DNA from: Zingiber officinale
Lineage: Eukaryota > Streptophyta > Magnoliopsida > Zingiberales > Zingiberaceae
Length of the DNA stretch: 64,000 nucleotides
Reading direction: 5' to 3'
Assembly: GCF_018446385.1 (NCBI RefSeq)
Contig: NC_055992.1
Location: 97,730,947-97,794,946 of the forward strand
The notes beneath the pieces were generated by a model. That model made no database searches and had not been told where the DNA came from. It saw nothing but the letters and a program-made list of their open reading frames with translations. This document shows, piece after piece, positions 36,301 to 49,700 of this stretch. The number at the start of each line of letters is the position of its first letter. Position 1 is the stretch's first letter. The position numbers were made by a program, and so were the translations under genes.

Positions 36301-39300
36301 TTTATAAGAGTAAAAAAAAGGTATTGATTTGTTAGTGCATTAATTGCTTAACATTATAAAGCATTATAGAATTTAAATAGAATTATACCGTTCTTTTCTT
36401 AGTAAACAAGAAAAGGTTAAAAAAACTAAAAAATCTAAAATTATATATAAAAAAACATTTAATAAGATGGAGTCAACTTTAGAGAGAGAGAGAGAGAGAG
36501 AGATCACAAGAATATGATTACTTGAAGAGGTTGCTCTTCCTGCATCATTTGCTTGTCGGAGACTAAATCCCATTGACTTGGTGCAGCTAGACCAGTATCA
36601 GATTCCTTGATGCCTATTGTTGGAAGATAGTGAATTAATCAATAGACACCCAAACAAGTGCGGTCCTCATCAAAAATGAAGTTATTACTCATCATAATTT
36701 ACAATTAAAATTTGGTTTTATTGAAACAAAACTAATGGTAGCAGCATATGAAATTAAACTGCAAAATCGACTGTAAATTGAATGAGAACAGTTCAATATA
36801 CAAATTCGCTAAGTGGTTACATTGGCAAAGTGCACTATATTAAGTATCCAAGGTGACAGAGTGAAACGCCTCAATAAGCTCACCCTACTGAAAAATTAAA
36901 CAAAACAAAATACATTAAAAGCATACATCTGGACTGCTAATTAAATCTGTTCATTAGATATCTTGATGTTATGGCGAATCCTCAAAACCTGTATATATGT
37001 TCACTTCTTATCTTGATGTTGTGCTGAATCGTCTCAAAATCTGACCATGTGTCTATAAGACAAAAAATAATTTTGGTGATACGTTTTATATAAAGCATTC
37101 TGATAAGCCTTAAGATCCAGGAATTGAGTAAGCTACACAGAGACTTGATGAGCCAACAAGTAATAACTATTTCTATTCAATTGTTAAAAACAACATAGGT
37201 GCATAAATGTGAGAAAATATTCATCTAACAACCTTAAAAGAATTACAAAACATTAACATTTAAGAATTTTTGTAATAAAATTTCAGATGAGAAACTAAGA
37301 TGATTTACAGTCAAGTACAATTGGCTTAAGAGCTAACTCTGGGATCTGTTATTGGATTAGTGAGGTTAAGAATGGAAAAAATATTCATTATAAAACAACT
37401 TAAATAAATCTAAAAACAGGAACAATGTCTATGTAATGTGAAAGCGCAAAGCATGATGGCATCTAGAAATGGAAGTAAGAAATACATCATCAAAATTTAA
37501 ACATCCCAACACCTACCCAAATTTGTTGTTCTACTTCTCTCCCATAGCTGGTATAATGTCAGTTACCAAGATGAACAATTTATCATAAAATATTAGAAAC
37601 AAAAAAAATATTAGAAGATTCTTCAGAATATCAACCAATTTTAGAGGAGTCCCAACCTAACTGAGCATATTTGATTACCCTACAAAAAACAAGCTGGACT
37701 CTTGAAACCAGTTTTAATGACCCTATGAAACAGCAATAAACTCAGCTGATCTGATTTAGTTAGTTCTGTCAGACCAAGTTCAGAAGATGACAAACCACAA
37801 TATTAGAATTGTGTAAGTCAAGCAAAACATATTGTTCCAACAATGAACTGACACAAATGCCAAGTTAGCACAAAGAAAAGTATCCATTTCTCCTACATCA
37901 CCCGGTAACAACAATACATTGCCCATATCAGGTAACACAAATTTAAGTTTCAGCCAGTATTGAACAAAATCAAGTCTCCATGATGCAAGCAGGGAGGCCA
38001 GAGCAGAACCAGCAGGTAGTAAAACTCGAGATAATGGTTTGCACAAGGCCTTGCATGTGACTTTCACATGGCTAGCAATGGAGTTCGGTGACACTTTGGA
38101 GATTTAAGGTGACTAGGTGTGAAGGTAGGGAATCAGTGATCACTGCAAACAACAAGTATAAGAAGCTCAATAATATCTAATCGAACAACAATCACTTAAC
38201 ATGTATACTATATAATTGCATAAAAGGGCAGCCTAGTGCACGAAGTTCCAACCGATCCCTGAGAAGGGCCTATTGTACGCAGTCTTACCCTATATTGCAA
38301 AAGGTTGTTTCCACAACTCGAACCCATGACCATCAAGTCATACGGCAGCAACTTTACCATTGCGCCAAAGTTCCCCTTCAATTCAGCTAGCAATATATCG
38401 TAACCATATAGTTCAAAGGCAAAAAAGATTCATATTGCCAACCCAAATAGCTGGGAGCCAGGATTTTCAACTTAATATTAAATACTCAAGAATTTCCAGT
38501 AATTGAAATGATCTCTTTTGGATGCTGTATGAATTTCGTGGTTTTCTATGTTTGAATCACATAGCAAAATTTGATTTTGCATGATAGATTTTTCTGATTG
38601 GAGGCTATACATTTCATATCAAACAATGTTGTTTAGATCCAATAGCAAGTCATATGCTCCAACCATTTGGGATTAACTATAATGCTATGATCCCATTCTG
38701 AACTATATATGACTTGCTTAAAATCATTAAACAAAAATTTAATCATGCCATATTGACTAACGTGTTGAACAAAAGTTTGCCTTATCATTTGATTGAAACT
38801 CCAAATGCTTCACAACATTGCTTAACTAATGGCAGCAATAGAAGTATCAAAACTGACAAGCTACCAATCTAGGTTCATTTATATTATACATAACGCTATC
38901 AATAGATCGAATATGGAATTTTGTTTACTCACCAACAATATTTTCCAACAAAAAAGATAAAGAAAACTAAAACAAATGATTAGGAGTTTAGAAATATTTA
39001 TAGAGGTATAACTAAGAGAAATAGACCCATTTGCACACATACCACACAAATCATTAACCTTCTTGGCCAATTCCTTAATTTCTTTTTCCACCTTCTTAAT
39101 GTTTGTGGAGTAAGGTCCCAAACCCTGCCATGAAATGTTATCAAACTCAATAAGAACAGGAATATCATGTTTAAACACATGGAGCCAAACCTAGGGATCC
39201 TCGATCCAAAGTAAACAACATCAGCATCAGGAATCAACATGCCAAAGTAAGCAATAATCAACAACAGGAATCCAACACAAAGTATAATGCAAAACAAAGA

Positions 39301-39926
39301 AATATAGAAACTACGAGACCAACAAAACGGGAAAAAATCTCTATTCAATAGCTGAAGAACGTCAATTTTGAATATTATTTTCTACAGACGACAATTCTGT
39401 CCATAAAATTAAGATAATAAGAATTAAAAACTACCTCAACTAATCACATAACTATAGTCTTCGCTCAAATAACTAGGGTAATTTGTCCCCTGATCCATAC
39501 CAGCCCTAAAAAGGATACTTTTTGTGGAAGCAACGAACGAAGGTACTATTTGGAACTTCTCAATAGAAAACCCTAAATCGCAAATTAAAAAGTTAACTTT
39601 AGACTCGAACAAAGCAACAACGATATACAAGAAATGGATCCACCACTACCAAAATCATGAACTAAAGGCAACAGGAACAGACCTAAATCACACCTAGCTA
39701 CAAATGCCAAGAACTGATTGGCTCACACCAAGGTAAAAAAAATCCAAATTTGGACTCCAACAGCGATAAGAAGAGACAAGAGGACGTGGAAATGATGGTT
39801 AAATGAGATCTCGAAGAGTGAAACGAGGAAGAGGATACTCACGTAGGTCTTAAGGAGGGCGATGTCATCCTCGTCAAGGGGACGAGGGTTCTTCTCGTTG
39901 ATCTCATCCTCAGGCTCGGGAGCCAT
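33338..39926 (-). CDS. RPT1: 26S proteasome regulatory subunit 7 (RPT1)
   Basis: This is one of the six AAA+ ATPases at the base of the 19S particle. It unfolds ubiquitinated proteins and feeds them to the 20S core in nucleus and cytosol. Ten exons: 39843-39926, 39043-39124, 36522-36613, 35718-35795, 35537-35598, 35253-35397, 34828-35046, 34542-34723, 33857-34032 and 33338-33495. They sum to 1278 nt, 425 residues, matching the family length. The N terminus is [20 protein letters not shown]. Walker A GPPGTGKT is in exon 7, Walker [13 protein letters not shown] in exon 8, and the arginine-finger region [11 protein letters not shown] in exon 9. The C terminus is KYMVYN. All junctions keep frame with GT-AG introns and no key residue is missing. 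Intron 2 (about 2.4 kb) carries an Au-type SINE. Confidence 0.97.
36478..36502. repeat. (GA)n microsatellite in RPT1 intron 2/exon 3 border
   Basis: A run of about 12 AG dinucleotides lies just beyond the exon 3 donor. Confidence 0.9.
38222..38378 (-). mobile_element. Au-type SINE
   Basis: On the - strand it starts GAAGGGGAACTTTGGCGCAA, with A box GGCGCAATGGTAAAG, B box GGTCATGGGTTCGAG and the Au hallmarks GTTTCCACAACTCG (on +) and TATTGTACGCAGTCTTACCC (on +). It ends in GCTGCCCTTTTA. Length and order match the Au SINE family, spread widely in plants. It sits in an RPT1 intron. Confidence 0.85.
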
Positions 39927-40010
39927 GCCGATCGTTCTCTGCTCTGCTCCGCTTTGATTTCCTTTGGCTTTCCCGGCTTGCAGAGAAAGTAACTGCGCCG
40001 ATGTGGGCTG

Positions 40011-40028
40011 AACCCTAAATATATAGCT
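40011..40028 (-). promoter_or_regulatory. TATA box and telo-box-like motif of RPT1
   Basis: On the - strand GCTATATATTTAGGGTT lies about 85-100 bp before the RPT1 start codon. It joins a TATA-like core to TTTAGGGTT, the telo-box form (AAACCCTAA family) common in promoters of growth-linked plant genes. Position fits, function is inferred. Confidence 0.45.
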
Positions 40029-40080
40029 ACAGGACCCGAGTTGGAGAACCCAAGGGCGGAGTATTGGAACAAGGTCCGTC

Positions 40081-40836
40081 CGATAGTATAACGAATGGTT
40101 CAGATTCCCATCCGTAACTTTCCCTAATACGGTACGGATCCATAATGCAGACCCAACCGGACTCGCCCAGGGTCTAACCGGGTCGATTTATTCTAAATGA
40201 AAATTTTATTTTAAAAATAAAATAATATTTTTTTAATCACTCTCCTTCCATTTATTTTTTTTTATTCTTTCTACTTCTCCTCATTTTATAAATATAATAA
40301 TCTTCTCCCACTTAATTCATAAATATAATAAATAATAATAATAATAATTTAAAAATAATAAAATTTTTAAGATAATTTACTTTTTTTTTTTAATCTCTTT
40401 TTTCACTCATTATATAAATATAATAATTTTCTTCCACTCATTCCATAAATATAATAATAAAAAAATAATTCATAAATATAATACTCATTCCATAAATATA
40501 ATAATAAAATAATAAATCTATAAATATAATAATAGAATAATAAAAAAAGAAAATAATATATGTAGAGAAGAATCATCATCTAAATTTAATAAAATAAATT
40601 ATTTATCTTCAGTTTTAAATATAAGATAGAGATAGGAAAACGTCCGTGGATGTTCTGAAACCCCAAATCCCAAATCCCAAATCCCAAATCTATTATGTTA
40701 AACCAGATAGACACTTCGTTAAAAGTTTTATATTTCTCATTAGAATGGCATTAACGTAGTTGACTTCTAATGGGCATCCGTACTCTTCTTGTATTACGTT
40801 GAACCAAATATATATTATACACGAAAGAGGTCACGG
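40081..40836. other. AT-rich intergenic DNA with simple repeats
   Basis: ATAAATATAATAATA-type repeats fill 40290-40540, and the heptamer CCCAAAT repeats four times at about 40661-40690. No gene is seen. Confidence 0.6.
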
Positions 40837-41744
40837 TCACAGCTCCTCCTCTCGCCGTGGGCCTGATCCACCGGCGACGTTCTCCTTCACCGACGTCAAC
40901 TTCTCCTTAGCCAACTCCATCGCTTCCTTCGCCGGCTCCGCCTTCTCTCGGGCTTTCTTTCTGGCAGCCTCGGTGGTCTCTTCGGTTGATTCCTTCGCCC
41001 TCCCGGCTTTATCCTTGGCCTTACCCCCGGCGGCCTCCGTTGTCTCTTTTGCCTTCTCAGCCGCACTCTCTGTGGCCTCTTTGTCCTTCTCTTTTTCCTT
41101 ACCTGCGAGCTCTTCGGCAGGTTCCTTCGCAGTCGACGCCTTCTCTTTCACCTTGCCTGCAAGCTCCTCAGAAGTTTCCTTGGCGGCCTCCCTGAACTTC
41201 GCAACCTTCTCTGCTGTGCGACTTCCAGCTTCTGCAAGATTGCGCGAGCAGCATTAATCTAAAAAACTTTCTGCTCGTGAATTTAACACACTACCAACCC
41301 GAGACGCCTTCTTTAATCACGTCTGAAGTCTTCTTAGCTGCTTCCCCAGCTTTCTTTGCCTTCTCTACATATTCCTACAGTAGGTCAGCACCGAGAACAT
41401 GATAGAGGAAGATGGAGCACGCGGGCGTAGATGAACATATACTCACCGTAGGCCGTCTCTCTGGCTGCCTCCCGAGCCTTCTCCGCGGCCTCTTCGGCTT
41501 TCTTCGAAGTGTCTCTCTCCTCCTCATGGCCTTCGTGGTGGTGTTTACTGAGACCAAGTCCTCCGGTGATCTTTTCCTTGGCCCACTCGGTCCACGACTC
41601 GTCCTTTTCCCCATCGCTAATTCCCTGCTCCGTCTCATCCTCGGTTGTCACTTTTGACGCCGTCGCCACGGCCGGCGCAGGAATTTCCGCCGCCACAAGG
41701 AGCAACAGCAGCAAAAAAAGCAGCGACGAGGTTCGAGGATGCAT
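40837..41744 (-). CDS. LEA-4-like protein with signal peptide
   Basis: Late embryogenesis abundant proteins are disordered or helical shields made in drying seeds and stressed tissue. Three exons, 41447-41744, 41299-41364 and 40837-41231, give 252 residues in frame. The start was placed at MHPRTSSLLFLLLLLLVAAE, an obvious signal peptide; in-frame ATGs at 41786 and 41804 would only add a hydrophilic leader. After cleavage the protein is almost wholly Lys/Glu/Ala/Thr, with 11-residue-like repeats such as AEKAKETTEAAGGK, as in group 3/LEA_4 proteins. The signal peptide suggests the secretory pathway, which is less usual in this family. Exon 2 uses the second of two nearby acceptors, because the first brings a stop into frame. 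Confidence 0.75.
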
Positions 41745-41800
41745 ATCGTCGAGCAGCCAACCGACCGTATCGAGTTTTCTTCTCATCGAGCTGAGATGAG

Positions 41801-42530
41801 TCAAAATTTAAGGAGGGCAAAGTGCATGCGATGGAGCGGTGGCGCACGCCATGTGTCCGACATCGTCTTGGAGCGACGGCGCGTGTCCGAGATCGACGCC
41901 AGCGCATGGAACAGCAGCTTAATCATCCATGAACCTTCCTGAGCTGCAATAAACACGACAAACCAATGCAATGCTTTAGGACAGAAGACACTTGTAAGTT
42001 TGGAATATTGACTCATGGAGACAATAGAGTTTTCATCAGATGAAAAATTGAAAAAAAAAAAATACGGAGACAAATCATCAACAAAAGTTCTTTTCCTTGA
42101 ATTTAATGATGAGGAGCTTCTGATCACCTCATTAGTTGTTGCAGCAGCTCCAAGTTTCATCAATTTCCCTCTTCTGAAGTTGGCATAGTCTGAGATCAAT
42201 CCAACATCCACTTCATGCTTCATCATCTCCAGTAATCTCCTCAGAACCTGCAGCAATATTAGATTCTGAAACAATCAGTTGATCCGTAAATTTTGCAAGA
42301 GAATTACGAGTCATACTGCATCAGTTATGCTTCTGAGTACATCCTCTGGAACTTGAATTACAGTGTAGAATGGAATATAAACAAACAAAAGAATTTTTTG
42401 GGATTGTTGTTTCAATTTGATGATTAGCAGAGATCTGCTGATATAGCTTGAGGCTCCAGGGCATTGATGGCATGGTGGCACATATGGTGGGTACTCTTCC
42501 CCATTTGATCTGCATCTCAACCTCATCACC
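41801..42530 (-). CDS. Possible small gene of unknown function
   Basis: Two frames join cleanly over a 69-bp GT-AG intron (42248-42316): SITDA from the upstream frame runs into VLRRLLEMMKHEVDVGLISD in the downstream frame in phase 0. The upstream frame also holds YPPYVPPCHQCPGAS. I recognise no domain, and cannot fix the start (ATG at 42527 or 42607). It may instead be chance open frame between NEN and LEA. Confidence 0.25.
41823..41888 (-). promoter_or_regulatory. RY and CE3-like motifs upstream of the LEA gene
   Basis: TGCATG (41823-41828) is a seed RY core, and GCGCGTGTC near 41877-41886 resembles the ABA coupling element CE3. Both suit an LEA gene controlled by ABI3/ABI5-type factors. 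They lie 80-145 bp before the chosen start. Chance matches are possible. Confidence 0.3.
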
Positions 42531-42735
42531 ACAACTAGACTCACAGATGCACAAAGGTGTAAATAAAAGATTATAATATTTTTGCATTTAGCAAGATCAA
42601 TTATCATGGATAAATGTCAATGAAAGATAGATTAAGTTACATCACCCCCTACCACAATGTGGTTGCTGCCATTCAACCACCATAATTTGCACTACATGTT
42701 ACTGATGAAACCTTACTCTATTTATTTTTTTTTTC

Positions 42736-45700
42736 CTATTTGGAGACCACAACCAATCTCCTGGCTACCAATTTGATGCCTGCATTCTGTTGGAAATCAT
42801 AGATGTCTGTATTGAAATAAGCATCAACTGTAGTTCCTGGCACAAATATTGTTTCAAGCTCAGAAGCATCTAATCTGCTGAAAACAAGCTTCTGCATATT
42901 CCCAGATGGATCTTTGTGGTATATCTCAGTGGAGTATATGGTCCCATCACCATTAGCCACAGTAGGGATGCTGCAGATAAGGTAAACAATAACAATTGTA
43001 TCAGTTAAATACTAGGTTCTAAGCACAATGTGCATAGCTGCTAACAGGTTATAAAATTTAAACTACGAAATACATTCGGGGGAAGCTTATGGATACAAGC
43101 AGAAGAACAAGGCCCTACTGGAATTTTCTTATCAGTGGATACTACATAGTTCTTTAATTCTCCTGTTCTGGCACAAGACTTCTCAGTTATGTGATAAAGT
43201 TTGCAGAAAGTAGAATATTTTAAATTCTTCTGGTTTTAAGAAGAGTAAAAAGGAAAGAACAAGTGTAGCTCTCGGACCGATTATATACGTCCTTTGATAA
43301 TTATAATCCATGTTTCATTAAGGTTTCGAATATGAAAGCACTCGGTGAAAATCTTTCAGCAATTTATGTAAGAGGTGTTAAGGATAAAGATGTAGATAAT
43401 GAATTGCAAGAAACTTACTGCAGACGAATAGTGAAGGTATTTGAGTGGCCAAGCCTCTTTAGCACAGGTCGCCATTCAGAGTTGCTTCCAGAATTCTGAG
43501 ATGCTACTTGAGCAATTTGGTCGCAGATATCCAAAACCTTGCATAAGTTCTCTGGAGCACCCACCACAATACTTAGCTTTGGCCGGCCGGCATAGTCTAT
43601 GAATATTGAGTTGACACCAAAATGAATCATCATCCCCATACAAAAAAGCTGCAAGGGACATTCTCTGTAAAGTAGAACAATCTTTCGAGAACTTTGGACT
43701 GTAGGTGCTCTGATCTTGTTTGGTAACACTTGATCAACCTCCAAAAATCCAGCATAACCATGGGAATTTTCAGTAGGAACTGAGGTAGAAATAATGTCAC
43801 AATCAGATGTTATTTGGGCCAACTGTGTGTCAGACTGTAACAAGTCTATGTTCATTTTCACCGCCATGTTGGAAAGATCCTCACATACAGGAGTACTAGG
43901 TCCAGCTTGATCACTGGTATTCAAAATATGTCTGTTTATTTGCTGATCATTGAATTCGTCAGAAGGTGAGTACAGATTTTGCTGAGAATGAGAAGCATTC
44001 CAGTAGGTCGCTGTTCTTGATGTAATACCGTTGGGCACTAAATTATCAAGAGAAAAAACATCTGGGAGACTCACCTCCTGAGAAAAGGATACTTTTAGAT
44101 ATAGAGATGAAAACTCCGAAAAGCATAAACATCCTAATTAACATTAGTATAGAAGCAAACAAAAAATTATACATGATTAGTGTGAGGGGTTGATGACTCC
44201 ACATGTTTCAGGTTATTATTCACAAGCGTGATTAAGTGATTCAGAAATTCATACAAACAACTCCATTATAAGTTATTAGATAAGGGGGAAAAATGAAATG
44301 GACAATTAATTCATTAGCTCGATGTTATGCATATAGTAAGAGTAGTGTTTAATTTTCCCAAAAAAAATATAATAACAATAAATTTTTAGTGCAAAATTGT
44401 TTGATGCCTCAAAAATTTAAATTACTCCTCATCTTTCAGAAGCAGTGTAGGTCATAATTCACAATTCATGCTGAAATACAGCTCGCATGCCTTGGCTGAT
44501 ATAACCATTTTATCAGATAATTAGCAACAAAGCAAAAAAGGGAATGTCAACAATTAATCGCATTTTATCTGCTCAAATAGGATGGAGATATTTGACTAAT
44601 TAGGATAATCTCAGAATTAAAATAACAAGTTTAGTGTGTAAATGGTTTAGATTATTCAGTGTGTGAAAGAACACACGGATATAATGAACTTAAGGTTAGG
44701 TCCCATCAGTTACAATAGTGACCTAGATAGATAAACAGGAGACTAGGTGAGTATACGTAGACAAAGATGAAAAGTAGATGGAAAAAGAATCATATATAAA
44801 TCTAAAATAGATCACAAATCTATGAACCTTCAATCGCAACTTTCTCAATATGAATAAATTGTAAAAATTCAAAAGATGGCAAAGCAACCGGAGAAGTTAT
44901 TTCCTTTTACAGCAATTACACAGTGCCATAAAGGCGTGTGCTTACCAAGAACAGAACTGCAGCACAACACTTGAGAACTTCAAGGTTCATTCGAACATCA
45001 TCTAGGCTCCTGACCAAACAGAGAATTGATTAAAAAAACAAATGAAAAATTATGTTACAGTATATTGCTGATATTAGTCAAAGAGCTAGGAATGCTCCCA
45101 TTTTGTACTCAAAATGCAAAAATACGAAAGGGGTAAAGATGTGTACTAGACTCTATCCATGTATTCCTGTATTTTCTTTTCTGCTGAGTTTTTTATTACT
45201 TTAAAAAGGTAAACTAAACATCAAGTTTAGCGTGTTGTTAGAGAAACCATTTCATGTATTGAACTGGAGTCCTATCAATTTTGTTTTCTCCAAGCTTGAG
45301 CTTAAGGATGCTAAACAAATTAGTATTCAATCATAGTCAAGGCTCAAGAAGTTCTAGCACAATGAGAATCATAATAGTTATTGATACAATTAATCATGTT
45401 TATGCTTTTCATTTTAAGCATGAATTGTTCCCATTGAAGAAGCAATTGGGGGTAGCTACCAACAGAAGGATACATATTGTCAATTTCAATACAGAATATA
45501 AGTAGCTATCTTCGATCTAGTCTGTAGGATTTTTACAACAACATATAATGGAGCAATCTAGGACAGATGTCTGCACAATTAAAAATCATATGACTGAAAC
45601 AGAAAGTAATCAGTGGTAGAATTACAGCGGCACACTCTTGCCACAGAGAAAAAAGGGGTACAATAGTTACCTGTGTTTCTGTTGTCCGAGCCCAAAGTAA

Positions 45701-46369
45701 GTTGCCATACTAGCCATCTGCGTGAGAACGTGATTCAGTTCATTTCAAGAGCAATCGGAGGTAACTGACATAGTATTACCGATTCATAAGGACTAAAAGT
45801 TGATGGACAAAGCCAAAGAAATTAGAGTTGAAGGAGATAAAAGATGGGCATTGTGTGAAATCAACAACAATACTTTCATGTCCCCAGCTCGTCTGCCGAA
45901 TTTTTGAGTAAGCAAAGGCAATGTATCAATTATGCCCTTGGGCTCAGGAGCCGCCAGTCCGATCTCCTCAAACGCCTCTCTTATCCGAGGGCAATCAAAC
46001 CTAATAATATTGTGCCCTGCCCAAACTCGTCCTGCACATCAACAACCCCGTCAAAATGAAAGCCCACGAAACAAATCAAGGGATCAAATTTTCACCGTTG
46101 AGCACGTCAAAAACGCGGTCAGCGACGTCGTGGAAGGTCGGGGCGGTGGAGACGACGTCGGGGCCGATGCCGTTGCAGCGGATGGAAACGGAGGAAATGG
46201 CGGCGAGGTCCGCGGGCCGGATGAGGGTGGAGTAGCACCCGACCTCCACCAGCCGTCGCGGGCAGACGAGAATGGCCCCAAATTCCAGCAGCGCGAACCT
46301 TTCGCCAGAGCGGCTCGGCACCGTCGTCTCCACGTCGAAGAACACGATCTCCGCCCCGTTCGCTTCCAT
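42736..46369 (-). CDS. NEN-family DEDDh 3'-5' exonuclease
   Basis: NEN proteins are exonuclease-domain proteins acting downstream of NAC45/86 in clearing the nucleus of sieve elements; other members have unknown roles. Six exons: 46096-46369, 45874-46031, 45671-45717, 44946-45009, 43419-44077 and 42736-42970, total 1437 nt, 478 residues. The exonuclease domain fills the first 180 residues: Exo I FDVETT (D12, E14), Exo II AGHNIIRFDCPRI (D104) and Exo III KHRSLDDVRMN (H159, D164), so all DEDDh catalytic residues are present. Exon 5 encodes a 220-residue variable linker. The C-terminal domain ends in KLVARRLVVVSK. The start is MEANGAEIVFF; an in-frame ATG at 46420 would add 17 residues not typical of the family. 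Which NEN paralogue it is cannot be said. Confidence 0.9.
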
Positions 46370-46780
46370 GCCCTCCTCTCTCCAGCAAGGAGCGAACGGT
46401 GGATCGAAGAGTTCGAACAAGTACTGGAACTGATTCGAAGCGTAATGTTGGAGAAAGGAATGGATTGTGATTCAGATAAAGGTAGAACGTTACGGCAAGC
46501 ACAAGTTGTACCATTTCAGACGTCAATCAAAGATCACACATATAAAAAGAAAAACATTCGCAAATATCCTTGAAAGTAATAGCATGAACTCCAAAACGTA
46601 TGTCTAAAATTGAACATGAAATGACCTCCATAAGATATCAACTACTCACTGTTTACCTACCTTAAATAAGGGACTTTGAATTAAGTTCTCGGAGCTGCAT
46701 TTTTTAATCATCATGAATACAAATATGAGTATAAATAAATGTCAGAAATTGGGCCTAAACTTCTGCAGTAGGATCAGTCA
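46370..46780. other. Intergenic DNA between NEN and p24
   Basis: Short gap holding the NEN promoter side and the 3' flank of the p24 gene. Both genes lie on the - strand, with p24 upstream. No other gene is seen. Confidence 0.5.
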
Positions 46781-49700
46781 TTAGAGCAGTTTCTTTCTCT
46801 CGAAAAATGTCTTCAAATGCCATAACTGCAAGCCCGCAACCGAAGCACACACAGCAAGTGAAAGGAAGCTTAGCCAAGCCATCCTTGAGTTGGTAGATCT
46901 GTTCATGTCTTGCATTTGCTCCTCCCTGATCAACAACCGCATGTTTTGAGAGTCATAATTCTTGTCATGGGGAAACTAGTTAAGTCAATTCAGATATATT
47001 ATCGAAAAGATAGGTAGCAGTAAAATGTAGCAAGTCATTCACAACGTCGAGAGGTGTTATGCTGCACGCCGCCCCATGTGCGACGGCATCCACGACTCAT
47101 TGACAAATCGGGATGCCCGGATGAAATTCCGAGCGCCCGACTCACTGAGTCGTGCATGGACGGCGAGTCCGCCAGCATATCAAAAATCTATATATAGTGA
47201 AAATAGGTCGTGACCCGCCTTAACTCAGAATAAATTTGTACCTTTCTCGAAGATAAAACATTTCATCGTGGATGGACTTCACAGTATCTTCCAGTTTCTT
47301 CAATTCCAGTTCCATGCCCTGCAAAAACCAAAAAATAATAATAATAATAATAATAATGAATAGCATGAATTAACTCCCTCCAACAAAAAAAAAAGAACAA
47401 TCACTTGCATCAGCAGGAACGTTTTATGAACTTTACTTAACTTTAATTGGTTAGTAATAACTCACTTCACATTATCATTGTTTGTGTACAAAATGGGGGA
47501 ATTAATTTCTAGGCCTGACTGACAAATAATTCAAGCAAAAAGTTTATCCAAACAAATAATAGGCACAGTAGATTGCAGTTCCTTAGTTAAAAGGTAGTAA
47601 GAATGTAGATTTACAGGCAATGTACCCCACATGAAACAGCACCCATGAAAACTAAAACTAGCTGTTAATAGAACAAAACAAATCATTCATGAATTGTCTA
47701 CAGCGAAATATGCAGACATATCAATAGAAGAATCCCTATGCCTGGGTCAAAGGAATCTGAAGGTGTCATGACTGATTTTCTCATGATTAAGTTCCTAGCA
47801 AATTTCCTGTTTAGCAACTGAATTAGTCCGATTAATGAAGTGATGATGCAAGTGATACCGAAATTATCTAGTTTCACATAACAAAGCTACCTTCTAAAGC
47901 TTATTTATTGATGTGGGCATTAGAACAGTGTAAAGTTAATTAAAAAATTGCAACTACTTCTCTAATAATTATTAATAAAGTAATAATTTCTTGACAAATA
48001 ATTAGAAACGTTATTTTAAAAAATGAAGTATAAATCTATGGATATGAGATTATAAGCAACCCCACCATCACTGTCATGGGCTATTTGTTTCCCACACATA
48101 AATTCCATCACTTGGAGAATATAGTTAGGACTGATGATGTTAAATAGAACTTATAATACAAGACAATCCAAAATGCAAATTACAAAGACAATATCCAAAA
48201 GACTCATGATTATAAAAAAGGATCAGGCCCAACTCATTTGCCAAACAAATCAATCTTTAAAAAAAAAACAAAAGTAGTAACTTCTTCAATTATAGGAATT
48301 GATTTTTAAATGTATAACTAATTCTCCATCAATAAAAATATTTTTAAAAAATAAATAGTTTTACATTAAATGACATGACTCAACACAACATCAAACCCCG
48401 TTGAAAAGATGTATCAAAACAAAACAAGGCTTTCAACATTTCCACCAATTTCCATGTCATGGGATTTAAAAGGCACCAACCAAATGAACCCATATCCCTT
48501 GGACTGGAAAATAATAAATGAAATTGTCATCAGATTAAGAATGAAGAGAGTTGTATGTAAGATATATTCAATGGGCACAATCATCTTTTTTCATTATAAA
48601 AAAATATCATATTCAACATGAACTCTTATATAGCAACGTTTACAGAGGATTTCTTTTTCTTTATTTAAGATGTACTTGTACAGATACACAAAAGTAGAAA
48701 AGAATATTGTCTCCAACCTAAAAAAACCTTTGCCACACTGCACGAGCTTATGCAGCCATATTACTTTCGTTTAATTAGTTCACTAGAGTGACACCTGTTC
48801 AACCTAACTTAATGTCTTTAACAACAAACTAGACACAAAGAATATGACTAATGCAGTAGATTTTATATAATGTATGTATCATGCAAATGTTAAGCAAAGA
48901 GATCTCTTGGCTAAAATGGTACTGTGTGCAAACGAAGAATGGAAGGATTATTTGATCAACAATTAAATGACTGAACTACAGAAATTTTAGCATCTAGCGA
49001 GTTGTCTTAATCAGGAAGGTCTACATTCACTTGTTTCTACAAAACAAAGGGACAGAATTATGATGATAGCAAAATTCAAAAATGAATATGCATCTCAAAG
49101 AAGATTAACACAAATCAAATATGAAGCTTTAGCATGAGTGCTACATGTTTTGCTTTGTCAGTGAGTGTAACAAACATAGGACTTATTAACATTTCATTTT
49201 ATATCATGTGGTACATGCTAACTACAGATTGTTTACTGTTATATAATCACTTGGATTATATTTTTCAGATACAGCAAGCATACTATGTTGTGATCTAAAT
49301 GCATGAAGCATCCAGATGCTTGTTTTAAAAGCTTGGTTCATCATCCATTAGTTGACAACAGTACGGAACAGAATTTTCAAAAGAGACCTACATCAATTTA
49401 AGCTAGCAAAGGTCTTTTCTGTCCAAAATTTTGTCGTGCTATGAAACAATCAACAGTAGCGAACCTGAGGTGAAAAATAGAATCTTCAAAGAAAATCAAG
49501 GTTCGAGAAAAATAGTAAATTACTTCGATCTGCCCCTTCTTGGCAACGTTGGTCCAGTCCTTGGCGGCCAGGCCTGTCCGCCACTCGAACTCCACCGCCA
49601 TGGTAACAGCCGGCTTGTGATACGGCGCCCACAAGCACGCCAAGTAGTCGCCTTCCTCGTTCGCGGTGAAGGCAAAATTGCCCGATTCCACCTGATCCTG

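Noticed and set aside
45932-46573. 213-codon + strand frame
   Set aside because: It is the GC-rich antisense shadow of NEN exon 1 and has no domain.
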